A DNA stretch of 64,000 bases from Nonomuraea sediminis (lineage in GTDB: Bacteria > Actinomycetota > Actinomycetes > Streptosporangiales > Streptosporangiaceae). Every line of letters starts with the position of its first letter. Positions within the stretch are counted from its first letter, which is position 1. Below are positions 10,709 through 19,689 of the stretch, piece by piece. The position numbers were made by a program, and so were the translations under genes. The notes under the pieces are model-generated. The model ran no database searches, was not told the DNA's origin, and saw nothing but the letters and a program-made list of their open reading frames with translations. The stretch spans positions 1,054,001 to 1,118,000 of the forward strand of contig NZ_JAHDTI010000003.1 of assembly GCF_018531495.1 (NCBI RefSeq). Direction: 5' to 3'.

Positions 10709-10895
10709 CCATTAGATTACTCTCGTCACCGTGGCGCATCCTGCCGAACCAGACCGATCGACGGCCCACCTGCCGATGCAGGACCCGCCGACCGATCCGC
10801 ACGGCTTCGCGCGTTTCCCTGCGGAACCCCCTGGGACCCGTGAGATCATGCCCGATGCGTCAAATCAGGACATAACCTCGGGAGGTACGGCAGTA

Positions 10896-12491
10896 ATGGC
10901 AACGGAGAATTCCGGACACCTGCCACCGTCCTGGCCCGAGCAATCCCAGCCCGAGGTACCCACCTCGTGGCCGGAGGCTCCGCTGCCCTCCTGGCCGGAG
11001 CCGGTCGTCAAGGACCCGGTGCCCGCGTGGGAGAAGCCGCCGGCCCGCGACAACTCATGGTCGAACCTGTCCACCCCCGCGCCCTGGCCGCAGCAGCCGG
11101 ATTCGCTCGAGCGTCCGGCCTCCCCGCCGACGTCCCTGCCCTCCGACCAGCTCGCGTACGGCAAGCCGCCGACCCAGGACACGCACGTGTACGGCGCGCC
11201 ACCTGTCCAGGACACGCACGTGTACGGTGCGCCGCCCGTTCAGGACACGCATGTCTACGGCGCGCCCACCGCGCAGGACCAGCAGCTGCACGGCCAGCCA
11301 TCCCCCCAGGACCAGCACGGGTACGGGCAGGACCAGCACGCGTACCCCCAGGACCAGCACGCATACCCGCAGGACCAGCATGGGTACGGGCAGCAGGACC
11401 AGCGCGCGTACCCCCAGGACCAGCATGGGTACGGGCAGCAGGACCAGCACGCCTACCCGCAGGACCAGCACGTGTACGGGCAGCGGCCCGGTCAGGACCC
11501 GCAGGCCTACGGCGACCCGCAGGCCTACGGCCAGCCGCCCGCGCAGATGCCCCAGCACCCCGGGCAGGCCCCGATGCCGCCCGAGCACGGGATGGACCCC
11601 CAGGGACGCCCGGGGTCGAACCTCAGCCGCGACCCGTCCGACCCCGACCGTCCTTTCGTGACGGCCGGGCAGATCAGCGGCTCCCGCACGCCTCCTCCCG
11701 AGCGCCAGCAGGAGCTCTGGAACACCGTCTTCGGCGACAACTACCAGGCGATGGGCGATCAGGAGTCGCTCGACGACGACCCGCCGGGCAAGCCCATCTG
11801 GATCTACGCCCTGGCCGGGTCGGTCGCGATCGCCCTCATCGGCGCGCTCGCGTGGGCGTTCCTGGCGGGCCCCCTGTCCAGCGACGACCCCACCCCGTCG
11901 AACACCCCGGCCGCCAAGGCGACCCCGACGGGCAAGAGCTCCCCCACCAAGCCGGTGTCCACGATCCCCAAGATCCCGACTTATCCCGGCAAGGCGGCCC
12001 CGGTCACGGGCACGGTCACGGACTCGCTGGCCAAGCTCACCGTGCCCCGCCTGGGCGGCACCTGGCAGCTCGACCAGCGCGCCACGGTCAAGGCCACGTA
12101 CGGCTTCGACACCCGCCAGTTCTCCCCCACGGGTCCCAACAGCGCCGCCCAGATCCTGACGGGTCCGCTGCCGCAGAAGTTCGCCTCGTCCTTCACCTCG
12201 GCCGACCAGCTGGAGCCGGTCATCAAGCAGGTCGTGCTGAACGCCCGCAAGCGCTTCTTCCCGCAGCCGAACACGGTCAAGAAGCTCGGGCAGCAGCAGC
12301 TCAAGGGCATCAAGGGCCGCGCGATCGCCTACGAGCTCACCTCGGGCGACACCAAGACCGTCATCCTGGCCGCCGCCGTGGACACGGGCTCGGACCTGCC
12401 GTCGATCGTCTACATGTCCGTCCCGTCCGACAGCAAGCAGCTCCTCCCGGACATCAACACCATCCTCAAGCGCCTCAAGACCACGCCGTAG
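10896..12491 (+). CDS. Single-pass membrane protein with long QDxHxYG-repeat N-terminus
   Basis: A protein of 531 residues from the ATG at 10896, which has GGAGG 10 bases upstream. A GTG at 10731 would add 55 residues and could be a leaderless start. The first ~300 residues are low-complexity: W-P-E repeats, then QDTHVYGAPPV units and QDQHGYGQ/QDQHAYP units. A transmembrane helix follows (IWIYALAGSVAIALIGALAWAFLAG, ~300-325), then a Thr/Pro/Ser-rich linker and a folded ~170-residue extracellular domain. No enzyme motif is visible. The cytoplasmic repeat arm could be disordered and bind partners. I do not recognise the family. Confidence 0.78.
   Translation: MATENSGHLPPSWPEQSQPEVPTSWPEAPLPSWPEPVVKDPVPAWEKPPARDNSWSNLSTPAPWPQQPDSLERPASPPTSLPSDQLAYGKPPTQDTHVYGAPPVQDTHVYGAPPVQDTHVYGAPTAQDQQLHGQPSPQDQHGYGQDQHAYPQDQHAYPQDQHGYGQQDQRAYPQDQHGYGQQDQHAYPQDQHVYGQRPGQDPQAYGDPQAYGQPPAQMPQHPGQAPMPPEHGMDPQGRPGSNLSRDPSDPDRPFVTAGQISGSRTPPPERQQELWNTVFGDNYQAMGDQESLDDDPPGKPIWIYALAGSVAIALIGALAWAFLAGPLSSDDPTPSNTPAAKATPTGKSSPTKPVSTIPKIPTYPGKAAPVTGTVTDSLAKLTVPRLGGTWQLDQRATVKATYGFDTRQFSPTGPNSAAQILTGPLPQKFASSFTSADQLEPVIKQVVLNARKRFFPQPNTVKKLGQQQLKGIKGRAIAYELTSGDTKTVILAAAVDTGSDLPSIVYMSVPSDSKQLLPDINTILKRLKTTP
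11168..11530 (+). repeat. In-gene tandem repeats encoding QD(T/Q)HVYG / QDQHAYP units
   Basis: Within the preceding gene, three 33-base units encode QDTHVYGAPP-type repeats (from about 11168). About ten shorter units of 21-27 bases then encode QDQHxYxQ. The DNA repeats are near-identical in places, so copy number may vary between strains. Confidence 0.8.
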
Positions 12492-12503
12492 CTTTCTCAT
12501 CCT

Positions 12504-12675
12504 GCACGGCGGGCCGCCACCACCGGCCGCCCGCCGTACCTCGGCCGAGGGCCCGAACTTCACGGTGACCTTGTACGGCGGGCCCTCCCCACCGGCCGCC
12601 CGCCATACTCCGGCTGAGGGCCCGCGACCGGCGCTTCCGGCGAGTCGGGGACGCTTGCCCGCCGCCACGGCGCAT
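12504..12675 (-). repeat. Two inverted copies of the dispersed intergenic repeat
   Basis: Read on the minus strand, 12573-12675 closely matches the plus strand at 46359-46445, sharing GCCGTGGCGGCGGGCAAG, GACTCGCCG, AAGCGCCGG and CGCGGGCCCTCAGCCGGAGT. A second, shorter and more diverged copy follows at 12504-12557. The rest of this 442-bp convergent spacer (12676-12933) is GC-rich and shows no gene or clear structure. Confidence 0.7.
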
Positions 12676-12933
12676 CGTCAAGCGGGCACCACGGTCCCCC
12701 ACCGCTCGCCGTACAGCGAGACGTAGCCCTCGCGCCGGGGCCTACCTTGCCCGCCGTACGAGGGCGCCGAGCTCCGCCGTCCCACAACCCGCCGACCCGG
12801 CGCCAAGCCCACGGGTCCCGGCAGGGGGCCGTGAACCGGCGCCCGGCCGCGGCGCACCCCGCCCGGCATCGGTCCCCACGGGTCGGCCCGCAGGCCGGAG
12901 GCGGGTGTCGCGTTCGGTGGGTTGGTGCTTTGG

Positions 12934-14175
12934 TTAGAAGGTGCAGGTCATGTGTTTGGTGCCGTTGATGAAGCTGGAGTAGAGGCGATCCGGCTTGCCG
13001 CCCTCGATCCGCGGTACCCGGCGCAGCAGCTCGCGGAACATCACGGTGATCTCCCGGCGTGCCAGGTGGGCGCCCAGGCAGAAGTGCGGGCCGGGGCCGC
13101 CGAACCCGACGTGCGGGTTGGGGTCGCGCCGGATGTCGAAGGCCAGCGGGTCGGCGAAGACGGATTCGTCGCGGTTGGCCGACCAGTAGAACAGCACGGC
13201 CTTCATGCCCTTGCGGTAGAGCGTCCCGTTCATCTCGAAGTCGCGGGTGAGCTTGCGGCGCATGTAGTTGACCGGCGAGGCCAGGCGCACGATCTCCTCG
13301 ACCGCGCCGGCCGCGTGGCCGTCGATGTCCTCCAGCCAGAGCGCGCGCTGGCCGGGGTTGTTGGTCAGCAGCCGCAGGCCGTAGGAGATGGCGTTGCGGG
13401 TGGTCTCGTTGCCTGCCACCACGAGCAGGATGAAGAACGAGCCCAGCTCCTGCAGCGTCAGCCGCTCACCGTCGAGGTTGGCGTTGACCAGGGAGGACGT
13501 CAGGTCACCCGTGGGATGGTCGGCGCGGTAGGCCGCCAGGTCCTGCACCAGCTGCTGCAGCTCCAGGCCGGCGTTGAGCAGCTGCTCGGCCACCTGGTCC
13601 ATGTCGCCGGTGGCGTACTCGGGGTCGAAGCCGCCCAGGATGACGTTCGAGCGCTCGAAGACGAACTGGTAGTCCTTCTCGGGGATCCCCATCATGTCGC
13701 AGATGATCTTCAGCGGCAGGCGGGCGGCCACCTCGGTGACGAAGTCGCAGCCGGACCCCTTGACCAGCAGGTCGTCGACGATGCGGGTGGCGGCGGTCTC
13801 CACGTCGGCCTCGAACTGCTTGATCATCTTGGGCGTGAACGCCCGCGAGACGATCCTGCGCAGCCGCGCGTGCCGCGGGTCGTCCATGTTGATCATCGAG
13901 CCGAAGTACTCGGTGAACTCGGCGGGCATGTCGGGGATGTTCGTCGCGCCGCCGTCGCCCGAGCAGAACACCTCGGGGTTACGGCTGGCCTCGACGATGT
14001 CGGCATGCCGGGTCAGCGCGTAGTAGCCGGGCCCCTTCGGCGCGAAGGTGACCTCCATCTCCTCGAAGAACGCGGGACTGTCCAGCGCCCGCAACCTCCG
14101 GAACGCCTCCTCCCTCTCGTCCATGGGCTTGGCCCAGAACTCCTGGTCCGAAAGATCGAAGTCCACGACGCTCAT
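12934..14175 (-). CDS. Cytochrome P450, CYP124/CYP125-like
   Basis: A haem-thiolate monooxygenase of 413 residues. Visible motifs are the I-helix VAGNETTRN, the K-helix EEIVR and the haem loop FGGPGPHFCLGAHLARRE with its cysteine ligand. The region PDMPAEFTEYFGSMINMDDPRHARLRRIVSRAFTP is typical of the CYP124/125/142 group, which hydroxylates the terminal methyl of branched lipids and sterol side chains. Ferredoxin and reductase partners are not encoded here. The ATG at 14175 is preferred over a GTG at 14202: a TTGACG-N17-CAATGA promoter ends 7 bases before it, implying a leaderless mRNA. The second such P450 (19664) shares this promoter. Confidence 0.93.
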   Translation of the reverse strand: MSVVDFDLSDQEFWAKPMDEREEAFRRLRALDSPAFFEEMEVTFAPKGPGYYALTRHADIVEASRNPEVFCSGDGGATNIPDMPAEFTEYFGSMINMDDPRHARLRRIVSRAFTPKMIKQFEADVETAATRIVDDLLVKGSGCDFVTEVAARLPLKIICDMMGIPEKDYQFVFERSNVILGGFDPEYATGDMDQVAEQLLNAGLELQQLVQDLAAYRADHPTGDLTSSLVNANLDGERLTLQELGSFFILLVVAGNETTRNAISYGLRLLTNNPGQRALWLEDIDGHAAGAVEEIVRLASPVNYMRRKLTRDFEMNGTLYRKGMKAVLFYWSANRDESVFADPLAFDIRRDPNPHVGFGGPGPHFCLGAHLARREITVMFRELLRRVPRIEGGKPDRLYSSFINGTKHMTCTF

Positions 14176-14192
14176 GAGCCCATCATTGGGAA

Positions 14193-14211
14193 AAGTAACC
14201 ACTTACGTCAA
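14193..14211 (-). promoter_or_regulatory. Promoter/operator of P450-1, twin of the site at 20936
   Basis: The minus strand reads TTGACGTAAGTGGTTACTT. It combines a -35-like TTGACG with the palindrome GTAA-N4-TTAC. It differs at one base from the site before the second P450. The putative -10 (CAATGA) ends 7 bases before the ATG. Confidence 0.65.
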
Positions 14212-14392
14212 TAGATTGCGACGTACACCGTACGTACCTTCGCGGAAAACCGGTTGATCGCCCCCGCTACCGTGGTCGCATGAGTTTCTTCTTCCGACGC
14301 TGACGGTCCGCCGGCGGGTCGCGGCGTGAACCACCGCCGGTGATGCGGGACGGCCACAGGCCGCCCCGGGTCGCGTCGTGGGAGAAGGACAC

Positions 14393-15388
14393 GTGCACAC
14401 GTTTGCCGTGGCCAGGGCCGTGCATGGCATCGAGCCCCTGGTGGCCGCGGAGATCATCCGGTTGAACATCGGCGCGGTGCTTGAACTGCGCCATCGCGAG
14501 GTCTGGTTCGAACCGCGGCGAGATCCGCGAGCGCTGCGCCTGGCCGACGACGTGCTGCTGGTGGCGGCCGTGGTCGACGGCGTCGGCAGGCAGCGGGCGG
14601 CGCTGGACCGGCTGGCCCGCGCCGCCGCGAGCATCGGCGGACCGGCGCTCGCGCACGAGGTGTCCGCCTCGTTCGTGGGGCGGCGCAACTACACCCGGTT
14701 CGACGTCGAGGACGCCGTCGGGTCCCGGCTCGGCGGGCCGTACCACTCGCGCAGGGACGGCGGCAGGCCGCCCGAGGGGCTGGCGTCGTGGCGGGTCACG
14801 ATCGAGGGCGAGCGGGCGGTCATCGCGCGCCGCCTGGCGGACCGGCCTCTGCACCGCAGGCCGTACAAGACAGGAGCCCTTCCCGGCACGCTGCATCCGC
14901 CGCTGGCCGCCGCGATGGCCGAGCTGGCCCGCCTGGACGGGGCCCGCACGGTGCTCGACCCGTGCTGCGGTGCGGGCACCACGCTCATCGAGGCGGCGCA
15001 CCTGGCCCCGCACGTCCGCCTGATCGGCCTCGACCACAGTCCGCGGGCCGTCGCGACGGCCTCGCTCAACGCCGGTACGGCAGGCAGAAGCGAACCCGCC
15101 TGGATCCGAGCCGACGCGGGGCGGATCCCGCTGCCAGGGGCGAGCGTGGACCGGGTGCTGGTGAACCCGCCGTGGGACCGCCAGGTGCCGCCGGCGGGGC
15201 TGCTGGCCGCCGATCCCGGGCTGCTGTGGCGGGAGGTGCGCCGGGTGCTGACGCCCGGCGGGCTGGCCGTGGCGCTGGTGCACGGCGAGCTCCCGCGGGG
15301 CTTCGCCGTGCGGCGGGTCGTCGAGGTGAGCCTGTCAGGGCGTCACCCGGTGATCGCGGTCCTCAGGAGGCCAGCCAGTCGAGGATGA
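14393..15388 (+). CDS. THUMP-type RNA methyltransferase (Trm14/RlmL-like)
   Basis: A 331-residue protein with an N-terminal THUMP-like region (~1-145) and a Rossmann methyltransferase domain. SAM motif I is VLDPCCGAGTTLIEAA (~185-200) and the catalytic NPPW motif lies near 255 (VLVNPPWD). NPPW marks amino-group methylation of guanine or adenine, so a tRNA or rRNA N2-guanine methyltransferase is likely; the target base is unknown. The start is GTG 14393, with GAAGGA 6 bases upstream; an earlier GTG at 14378 would add only five residues. Its 3' end overlaps the converging hydrolase by 26 bases. Confidence 0.82.
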   Translation: MHTFAVARAVHGIEPLVAAEIIRLNIGAVLELRHREVWFEPRRDPRALRLADDVLLVAAVVDGVGRQRAALDRLARAAASIGGPALAHEVSASFVGRRNYTRFDVEDAVGSRLGGPYHSRRDGGRPPEGLASWRVTIEGERAVIARRLADRPLHRRPYKTGALPGTLHPPLAAAMAELARLDGARTVLDPCCGAGTTLIEAAHLAPHVRLIGLDHSPRAVATASLNAGTAGRSEPAWIRADAGRIPLPGASVDRVLVNPPWDRQVPPAGLLAADPGLLWREVRRVLTPGGLAVALVHGELPRGFAVRRVVEVSLSGRHPVIAVLRRPASRG

Positions 15389-16196
15389 GGGAGCCGACCT
15401 CGCGGGGCCGCTCCAGGTGCAGGAAGTGACCGGCGCCCGCCACCACCTCCACGCGCGAGCCGGCAGGCAGGTGGCCGAGCGCGTCCTTGGCCATGCCGGG
15501 GTCCAGGCAGCCGTCCTGGGCCCCGTGCAGGTACAGGATCGGCGTGCTCGAGGCGGGCGCCGGCTCCGGGTAGCGGCCCGAGGGCGGCGTGGTGCCGAGC
15601 ATGGCCCGGTAGTAGCCGATGGCGGCGGACAGGTTGGCGGGCTCGGCGAGGCTGCGCCGGACGAACTCCACGTCCTGCGCGAAGTCGTAGCCGGGCGACC
15701 AGTCTGCCCACAGCGACTCCAGGAAGCCGGGCGCGGCGGCGGCGGGCTCGGCCAGCGCGGTCTGGAACAGGAAGATGTAGAAGGACCGCTTGAGCTGGGC
15801 GTAGTCCAGGAAAAAGGTGGCCAGGGCGTCGGGCGGCGGCACCGCCATGGTCACGGCGCGGCGGAAGCGGTCGGCCGCCATGTAGGCGGTCAGCGCGCCC
15901 CAGTCGTGGCCGATCAGCACGGCGTCGTCGTCGCCGCCCAGTTCCTCGTGGAGGGCCAGCACGTCGGCGGCCAGCGCGGCGCGCTCGTAGGCGCCGTCGG
16001 CAGGCACCTCGGTCGGCGCGTAGCCGCGCATGAACGGCGCGACCGCCCGGTAGCCGCGCTGGGCCAGCTCGGGCAGCAGGTGACGCCAGGTGTGTGCGGA
16101 GTCGGGGAAGCCGTGCAGGCACAAGGCCAGCGGCCCATCCCCTACGGTCAGATATGCGAACTCCATGCCGTTGGCATGAATCGTCCTGATCTCCAT
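15363..16196 (-). CDS. Alpha/beta hydrolase, epoxide hydrolase/haloalkane dehalogenase type
   Basis: A 277-residue protein with the HGFPDSAHTW oxyanion motif (~31-40) and nucleophile elbow IGHDWGA, where Asp is the nucleophile as in epoxide hydrolases and haloalkane dehalogenases. The catalytic His is in GAGHFLHLERP near the C-terminus. The family opens epoxides or removes halogen through an alkyl-enzyme ester. The start is set at ATG 16196; an ATG at 16214 would add six residues. It is divergent from the MFS transporter gene by ~48 bases and overlaps the methyltransferase gene at its 3' end. The neighbouring oxidative genes would fit epoxide detoxification, but this is inference. Confidence 0.85.
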   Translation of the reverse strand: MEIRTIHANGMEFAYLTVGDGPLALCLHGFPDSAHTWRHLLPELAQRGYRAVAPFMRGYAPTEVPADGAYERAALAADVLALHEELGGDDDAVLIGHDWGALTAYMAADRFRRAVTMAVPPPDALATFFLDYAQLKRSFYIFLFQTALAEPAAAAPGFLESLWADWSPGYDFAQDVEFVRRSLAEPANLSAAIGYYRAMLGTTPPSGRYPEPAPASSTPILYLHGAQDGCLDPGMAKDALGHLPAGSRVEVVAGAGHFLHLERPREVGSLILDWLAS

Positions 16197-16244
16197 GCCT
16201 GCGAAACCTAGCATTCGACCCGCCGCAGGAGTACCACTGAAATC

Positions 16245-17582
16245 ATGCGCCGAGGCTGGGTACTTGCGCTCGCATCCCTGACCATCGTCCTCGTCGTCGT
16301 CGACCTGACCGCCGTGACCGTCGCCCTCCCGAACATCCGCGGTGAGCTGAAGGCCTCACTTCCTGAGGTGCAGTGGGTCGTCGACGCCTACGCCCTCACC
16401 CTGGCGGCCGTGCTGCTGCCTGCCGGGGTGCTGGCGGACCGCTACGGCAGGCGCAGGCTGCTCGCGGTAGGAGTGTCGATCTTCACGCTGGCCTCGCTGG
16501 CGTGCGCGCTGGCTCCGAACGCGGTGCTGCTCGACATCGCCAGAGGCGTGCAGGGGCTGGGCGCGTCCGCGCTGTACGGCACCACGACCCCGCTGATCGG
16601 GGCGGTCTATCCGGAGGGTCCCGAGCGGGGCAAGGCGCTGGGGATCTTCAGCGCGGTGTCCGGGCTGGCGATGACGCTCGGCCCGGTCGTCGGCGGCACG
16701 CTCACCGCGGCGTTCGGATGGCGGGCGATCTTCCTGATCAACCTGCCGATCGGCGCGTTCGTCCTGGTCGCGCTGCGGCAGCGGGTGCCGGAGTCGCGCG
16801 GGCAGGGGCATCTCGACCCGCTGGGCATCGTGCTGGTCAGCGCCGCGCTGTTCGCGATCATCCCGGCGCTGATCCACGACCTGCCCTGGCTGCTGGCGGG
16901 CGGGCTGGTGCTGCTGACGGTGTTCGTGCTGGCCGAGCTGCGTGCCCGCAACCCCATGGTCGACTTCGGGCTGTTCAGGAACCCGGTCTTCGCGATCGGG
17001 TCGGCCACCACGCTGCTCATGCTGGCCGCGCTGCTCGGCGCCTTCACCTACCTGACGCTGTACGTCCAGGGTCCGCTGCACGCGAGCCCGGTCGAGGCCG
17101 GGGTGCGGTTCCTGGCCTTCAGCGTGGCCGCGGTGATCGGCCCCGTGGCGGTCGGGAAGGTGCTGCACCGCTGGCCGATGGGCGTGCTCATTGCGGCGGG
17201 CCCAGCTCTGATCGCGGTGGCGCTGGTCGTCATGGCGATCCCGGCCGCCGACCGGTGGACGCCCATCATGATCGGACTGTTCGTCGGCGGGCTGGGACTC
17301 GGCGCCGGGAACGTGGTGGCCAACCAGGTCGGCCTGACCGCGCCCATGGACCGGGTCGGCATGGCCACCGGGATGGTCAACACGTTCAAGCAACTGGGCA
17401 CCGCGGTCGGGGTGGCCGTGCTGGCCGCGCCGTACGGCTCGGGTGTGTCGCGGATGCTGCTGGTGGCCGCCGCGCTGGCGCTGCTCGGCGCCCTGCTGCC
17501 GGTGGCGTTGGTGCGGCGGCGGGTCAGTCGCGGGACAGGCCTCGGAGCAGGCAGTCCAGACCGTACTCGAACTGAGCAGTGA
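16245..17582 (+). CDS. MFS transporter, DHA2-like drug/H+ antiporter
   Basis: A 445-residue integral membrane protein with about 12-14 helices. Motif A of the family is seen as GVLADRYGRRRLL (~64-76) and motif C as GLAMTLGPVVGG (~140-151). Proteins of this group export small molecules in exchange for protons. The 3' end overlaps the converging TetR gene by 59 bases. That TetR gene lies between this transporter and the FAD monooxygenase, so it may control either one; the operator lies on the monooxygenase side. The 19-residue hydrophilic tail overlaps the TetR gene and may be a by-product of that overlap. Confidence 0.9.
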   Translation: MRRGWVLALASLTIVLVVVDLTAVTVALPNIRGELKASLPEVQWVVDAYALTLAAVLLPAGVLADRYGRRRLLAVGVSIFTLASLACALAPNAVLLDIARGVQGLGASALYGTTTPLIGAVYPEGPERGKALGIFSAVSGLAMTLGPVVGGTLTAAFGWRAIFLINLPIGAFVLVALRQRVPESRGQGHLDPLGIVLVSAALFAIIPALIHDLPWLLAGGLVLLTVFVLAELRARNPMVDFGLFRNPVFAIGSATTLLMLAALLGAFTYLTLYVQGPLHASPVEAGVRFLAFSVAAVIGPVAVGKVLHRWPMGVLIAAGPALIAVALVVMAIPAADRWTPIMIGLFVGGLGLGAGNVVANQVGLTAPMDRVGMATGMVNTFKQLGTAVGVAVLAAPYGSGVSRMLLVAAALALLGALLPVALVRRRVSRGTGLGAGSPDRTRTEQ

Positions 17583-18201
17583 AGTCCGGGTCGTCGGCCT
17601 CCACCACGCGCCGGGCGAAGTGCGGGTAGTCGCCGCTTTCGAGCACCTGGCGGATGTAGGGGGCGACGGTGGAGCGCCACTGTTCCTGGTCGAGCCCGGT
17701 CCGCAACCGCTCCTGGGTCTCGGCCAGCTCGCGCGAGGTCGCGCCGAGCACGTAGTCGAAGATCAGCCCCATCGCCATGCCGGCCTCGGTGATGTCGCCG
17801 GTCAGCCCTCCGGCGGCGGCCAGCGCGCGGTCCATGTGGCGCAGCGAGTTGGGCCCGAGTGCGGGCCTGGTGGCCAGCACGCCGCCCAGCCAGGCATGCC
17901 GTAGCAGCAGCTCGCGCTGGGCGCGGGCGAGGCGCGCCAGGTCGGCCCGCCAGTCGCCGGTCGGCTTGGCCGCCGGGCCACCGCGCACCGCGTCGACCAT
18001 GAGGTCGAGCAGCTCGTCGCGGTTGGCCACGTAGCGGTAGAGCGAGGTCGTGCCGGACTCGAGCGCGGCCGCCACACGGCGCATCGTCACCGCCGCCAGC
18101 CCCTCCGCGTCGGCGATCGCGACCGCCGCCGCGACGATCCGTTCCACGCTCATGGCCTGCCGCCTGGGACTGTACGGCTCGCGGCTCCACACCAGGGTCA
18201 T
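17524..18201 (-). CDS. TetR-family regulator (TetR_C domain)
   Basis: A 225-residue repressor. The N-terminal helix-turn-helix spans roughly residues 17-65 (IVAAAVAIADAEGLAAVTMRRVAAALESG, then TTSLYRYVANRDELLDLM). The rest resembles the tetracycline-repressor-type ligand domain, which senses a small molecule. It is divergent from the FAD monooxygenase gene, and the 90-bp gap holds overlapping palindromes of TGTTCCC/GGGAACA. Autoregulation and control of the monooxygenase are therefore likely. An alternative start, ATG 18153 (MSVERIV), would remove the first 16 residues. Confidence 0.9.
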   Translation of the reverse strand: MTLVWSREPYSPRRQAMSVERIVAAAVAIADAEGLAAVTMRRVAAALESGTTSLYRYVANRDELLDLMVDAVRGGPAAKPTGDWRADLARLARAQRELLLRHAWLGGVLATRPALGPNSLRHMDRALAAAGGLTGDITEAGMAMGLIFDYVLGATSRELAETQERLRTGLDQEQWRSTVAPYIRQVLESGDYPHFARRVVEADDPDFTAQFEYGLDCLLRGLSRD

Positions 18202-18243
18202 GCGCCACCCCCTCTGGTCAGCATCCTAGCGATGTGGTTACAG

Positions 18244-18271
18244 TGTTCCCATTCACGGGAACAATGTTCCC
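18244..18271. promoter_or_regulatory. Overlapping operators for the divergent TetR/monooxygenase pair
   Basis: TGTTCCC-attcac-GGGAACA (18244-18263) and GGGAAC-aat-GTTCCC (18257-18271) share the middle half-site, giving three half-sites in alternating orientation between the two divergent genes. This is a typical TetR dimer-binding arrangement. Confidence 0.7.
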
Positions 18272-18291
18272 ACAAATGAGGGGAGCTCGTC

Positions 18292-19689
18292 ATGGAGGAC
18301 GTCCTGATCGCCGGCGGCGGCACCGTGGGCCTGATGGCCGCGGCCTGCCTGGCCCGCCACGGGGTCGGCGCGCTGGTCGTGGAGCGGGAGCCGGGCCCGC
18401 AGATCCACCCCCGCGCCACCGGCGTGGGCCCGCGGACCATGGAGATCCTGCGCGAGCTCGGTCTCGAGGAGGCGGTCAACGCCGTCGCCGTGAACATGAC
18501 CGCGACCTTCGGCAAGCTCACCGCCGGCACGCTGGCGGGAGCGGGACTACGTGACAGGCAGGCGCAATCACGGGCCGAGCTCATGGGCGACCTGAGCTAC
18601 ACCCCCGCCCGCATCCGCGGCGTCTGCCCGCAGAACCGGCTCGACCGGGTCCTGCTCGACGCGGCCCGCACCCGCGGCGCCCGGGTGGAGTACGGCACCG
18701 AGCTGATCTCCTTCACCCAGGACGGCGAGGGCGTGACCGCGCTGGTGCGGGGTCCCGGGGGCGAGCGGGAGATCCGCGCCCGTTACCTGGTCGCGGCCGA
18801 CGGCGTGCGCAGCACGGTCCGCGAGGGCCTGGGCGTCGGCGTGACCGGGCCGGGCGTGCTGGGGCCCAACCTGCACAACATCCTGTTCAGCGCCGACCTG
18901 AGCGGCGTGACCGGCGGCCAGCCGTTCGGCCTGTGCGAGATCACCGCCCCGGAGGCCGCCGGGATCCTGGTGACGATCGACGGGGAGAAGGAGTGGACCT
19001 TCCACACCGATCTCGAGCCGTCGGCCGAGCTGATCAGGGCCGCCGTCGGGGATCCCGAGCTGGAGGTGGAGATCCTCAGCACGCTGCGGTGGCGCGCGCG
19101 TGGGCAGGTGGCAGACCGCTTCTCCGACGGGCGGGTGTTCCTGGTCGGGGACGCGGCGCACGCCGTGCCGCCGGTGGGCGCGTTCGGCATGAACACCGGG
19201 GTGGCCGACGCGCACAACCTGGCCTGGAAGCTGGCCCTCGTGCTGCGGGGCCAGGCGCGGGAGTCGCTGCTGGAGACCTACCACGACGAGCGGCGGCCGG
19301 TGGCGCAGCTGGCGCTGTCGCAGTCGCTGCTGCGGGCGCAGGACATCACCCTGCACTTCGGGTCGAACGCGGAGGCCAGGGCCCGCGCGGGGGCGGTGAA
19401 CGCGCCGATCGTGCACCTGGGCTACCGGTACGGCTCGGGGATCGAGGACCTGCCCTCCACCGAGGACGTGGCCCTCGACCTGGACGGCTCGGTGGGCTCC
19501 CGGGTCCCGCACGTGTGGGTGAGCGAGGGGGTCTCGACGCTGGACCTGGTCGACGGCCGCTACTGCGTGATCAGCGCGGAGCCCGTCGAGGCGGACGTGC
19601 CGGTGCACGTCGTCGAGGGCTGGCCGTACGGCGCGCTGCTCGTGCGGCCGGACGGGTTCGTGGCTAGTGCGTATACCCCAGGTGCTTGA
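18292..19689 (+). CDS. FAD-dependent aromatic monooxygenase (PHBH fold)
   Basis: A 465-residue group A flavoprotein. The FAD-binding GxGxxG motif is at the N-terminus (IAGGGTVGLMAAACLARHG). The second FAD motif is GDAAHAVPPVGAFGMNTGVADAHNLAWKLA (~285-315), and the DG-type motif is seen at YLVAADGVRSTVRE (~165). These enzymes hydroxylate phenolic or polyketide substrates with NAD(P)H and O2. ATG 18292 follows GGGGAG. Repression by the neighbouring TetR protein is likely. The stop overlaps the converging P450 gene by 26 bases. The short C-terminal domain resembles the truncated thioredoxin-like domain of the family. Substrate unknown. Confidence 0.9.
   Translation: MEDVLIAGGGTVGLMAAACLARHGVGALVVEREPGPQIHPRATGVGPRTMEILRELGLEEAVNAVAVNMTATFGKLTAGTLAGAGLRDRQAQSRAELMGDLSYTPARIRGVCPQNRLDRVLLDAARTRGARVEYGTELISFTQDGEGVTALVRGPGGEREIRARYLVAADGVRSTVREGLGVGVTGPGVLGPNLHNILFSADLSGVTGGQPFGLCEITAPEAAGILVTIDGEKEWTFHTDLEPSAELIRAAVGDPELEVEILSTLRWRARGQVADRFSDGRVFLVGDAAHAVPPVGAFGMNTGVADAHNLAWKLALVLRGQARESLLETYHDERRPVAQLALSQSLLRAQDITLHFGSNAEARARAGAVNAPIVHLGYRYGSGIEDLPSTEDVALDLDGSVGSRVPHVWVSEGVSTLDLVDGRYCVISAEPVEADVPVHVVEGWPYGALLVRPDGFVASAYTPGA

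Noticed and set aside
12676..12933. Coding frames in the GC-rich spacer after the repeat pair
   Set aside because: Frames on both strands are short and Pro/Arg/Gly-rich, as expected by chance at this GC content.
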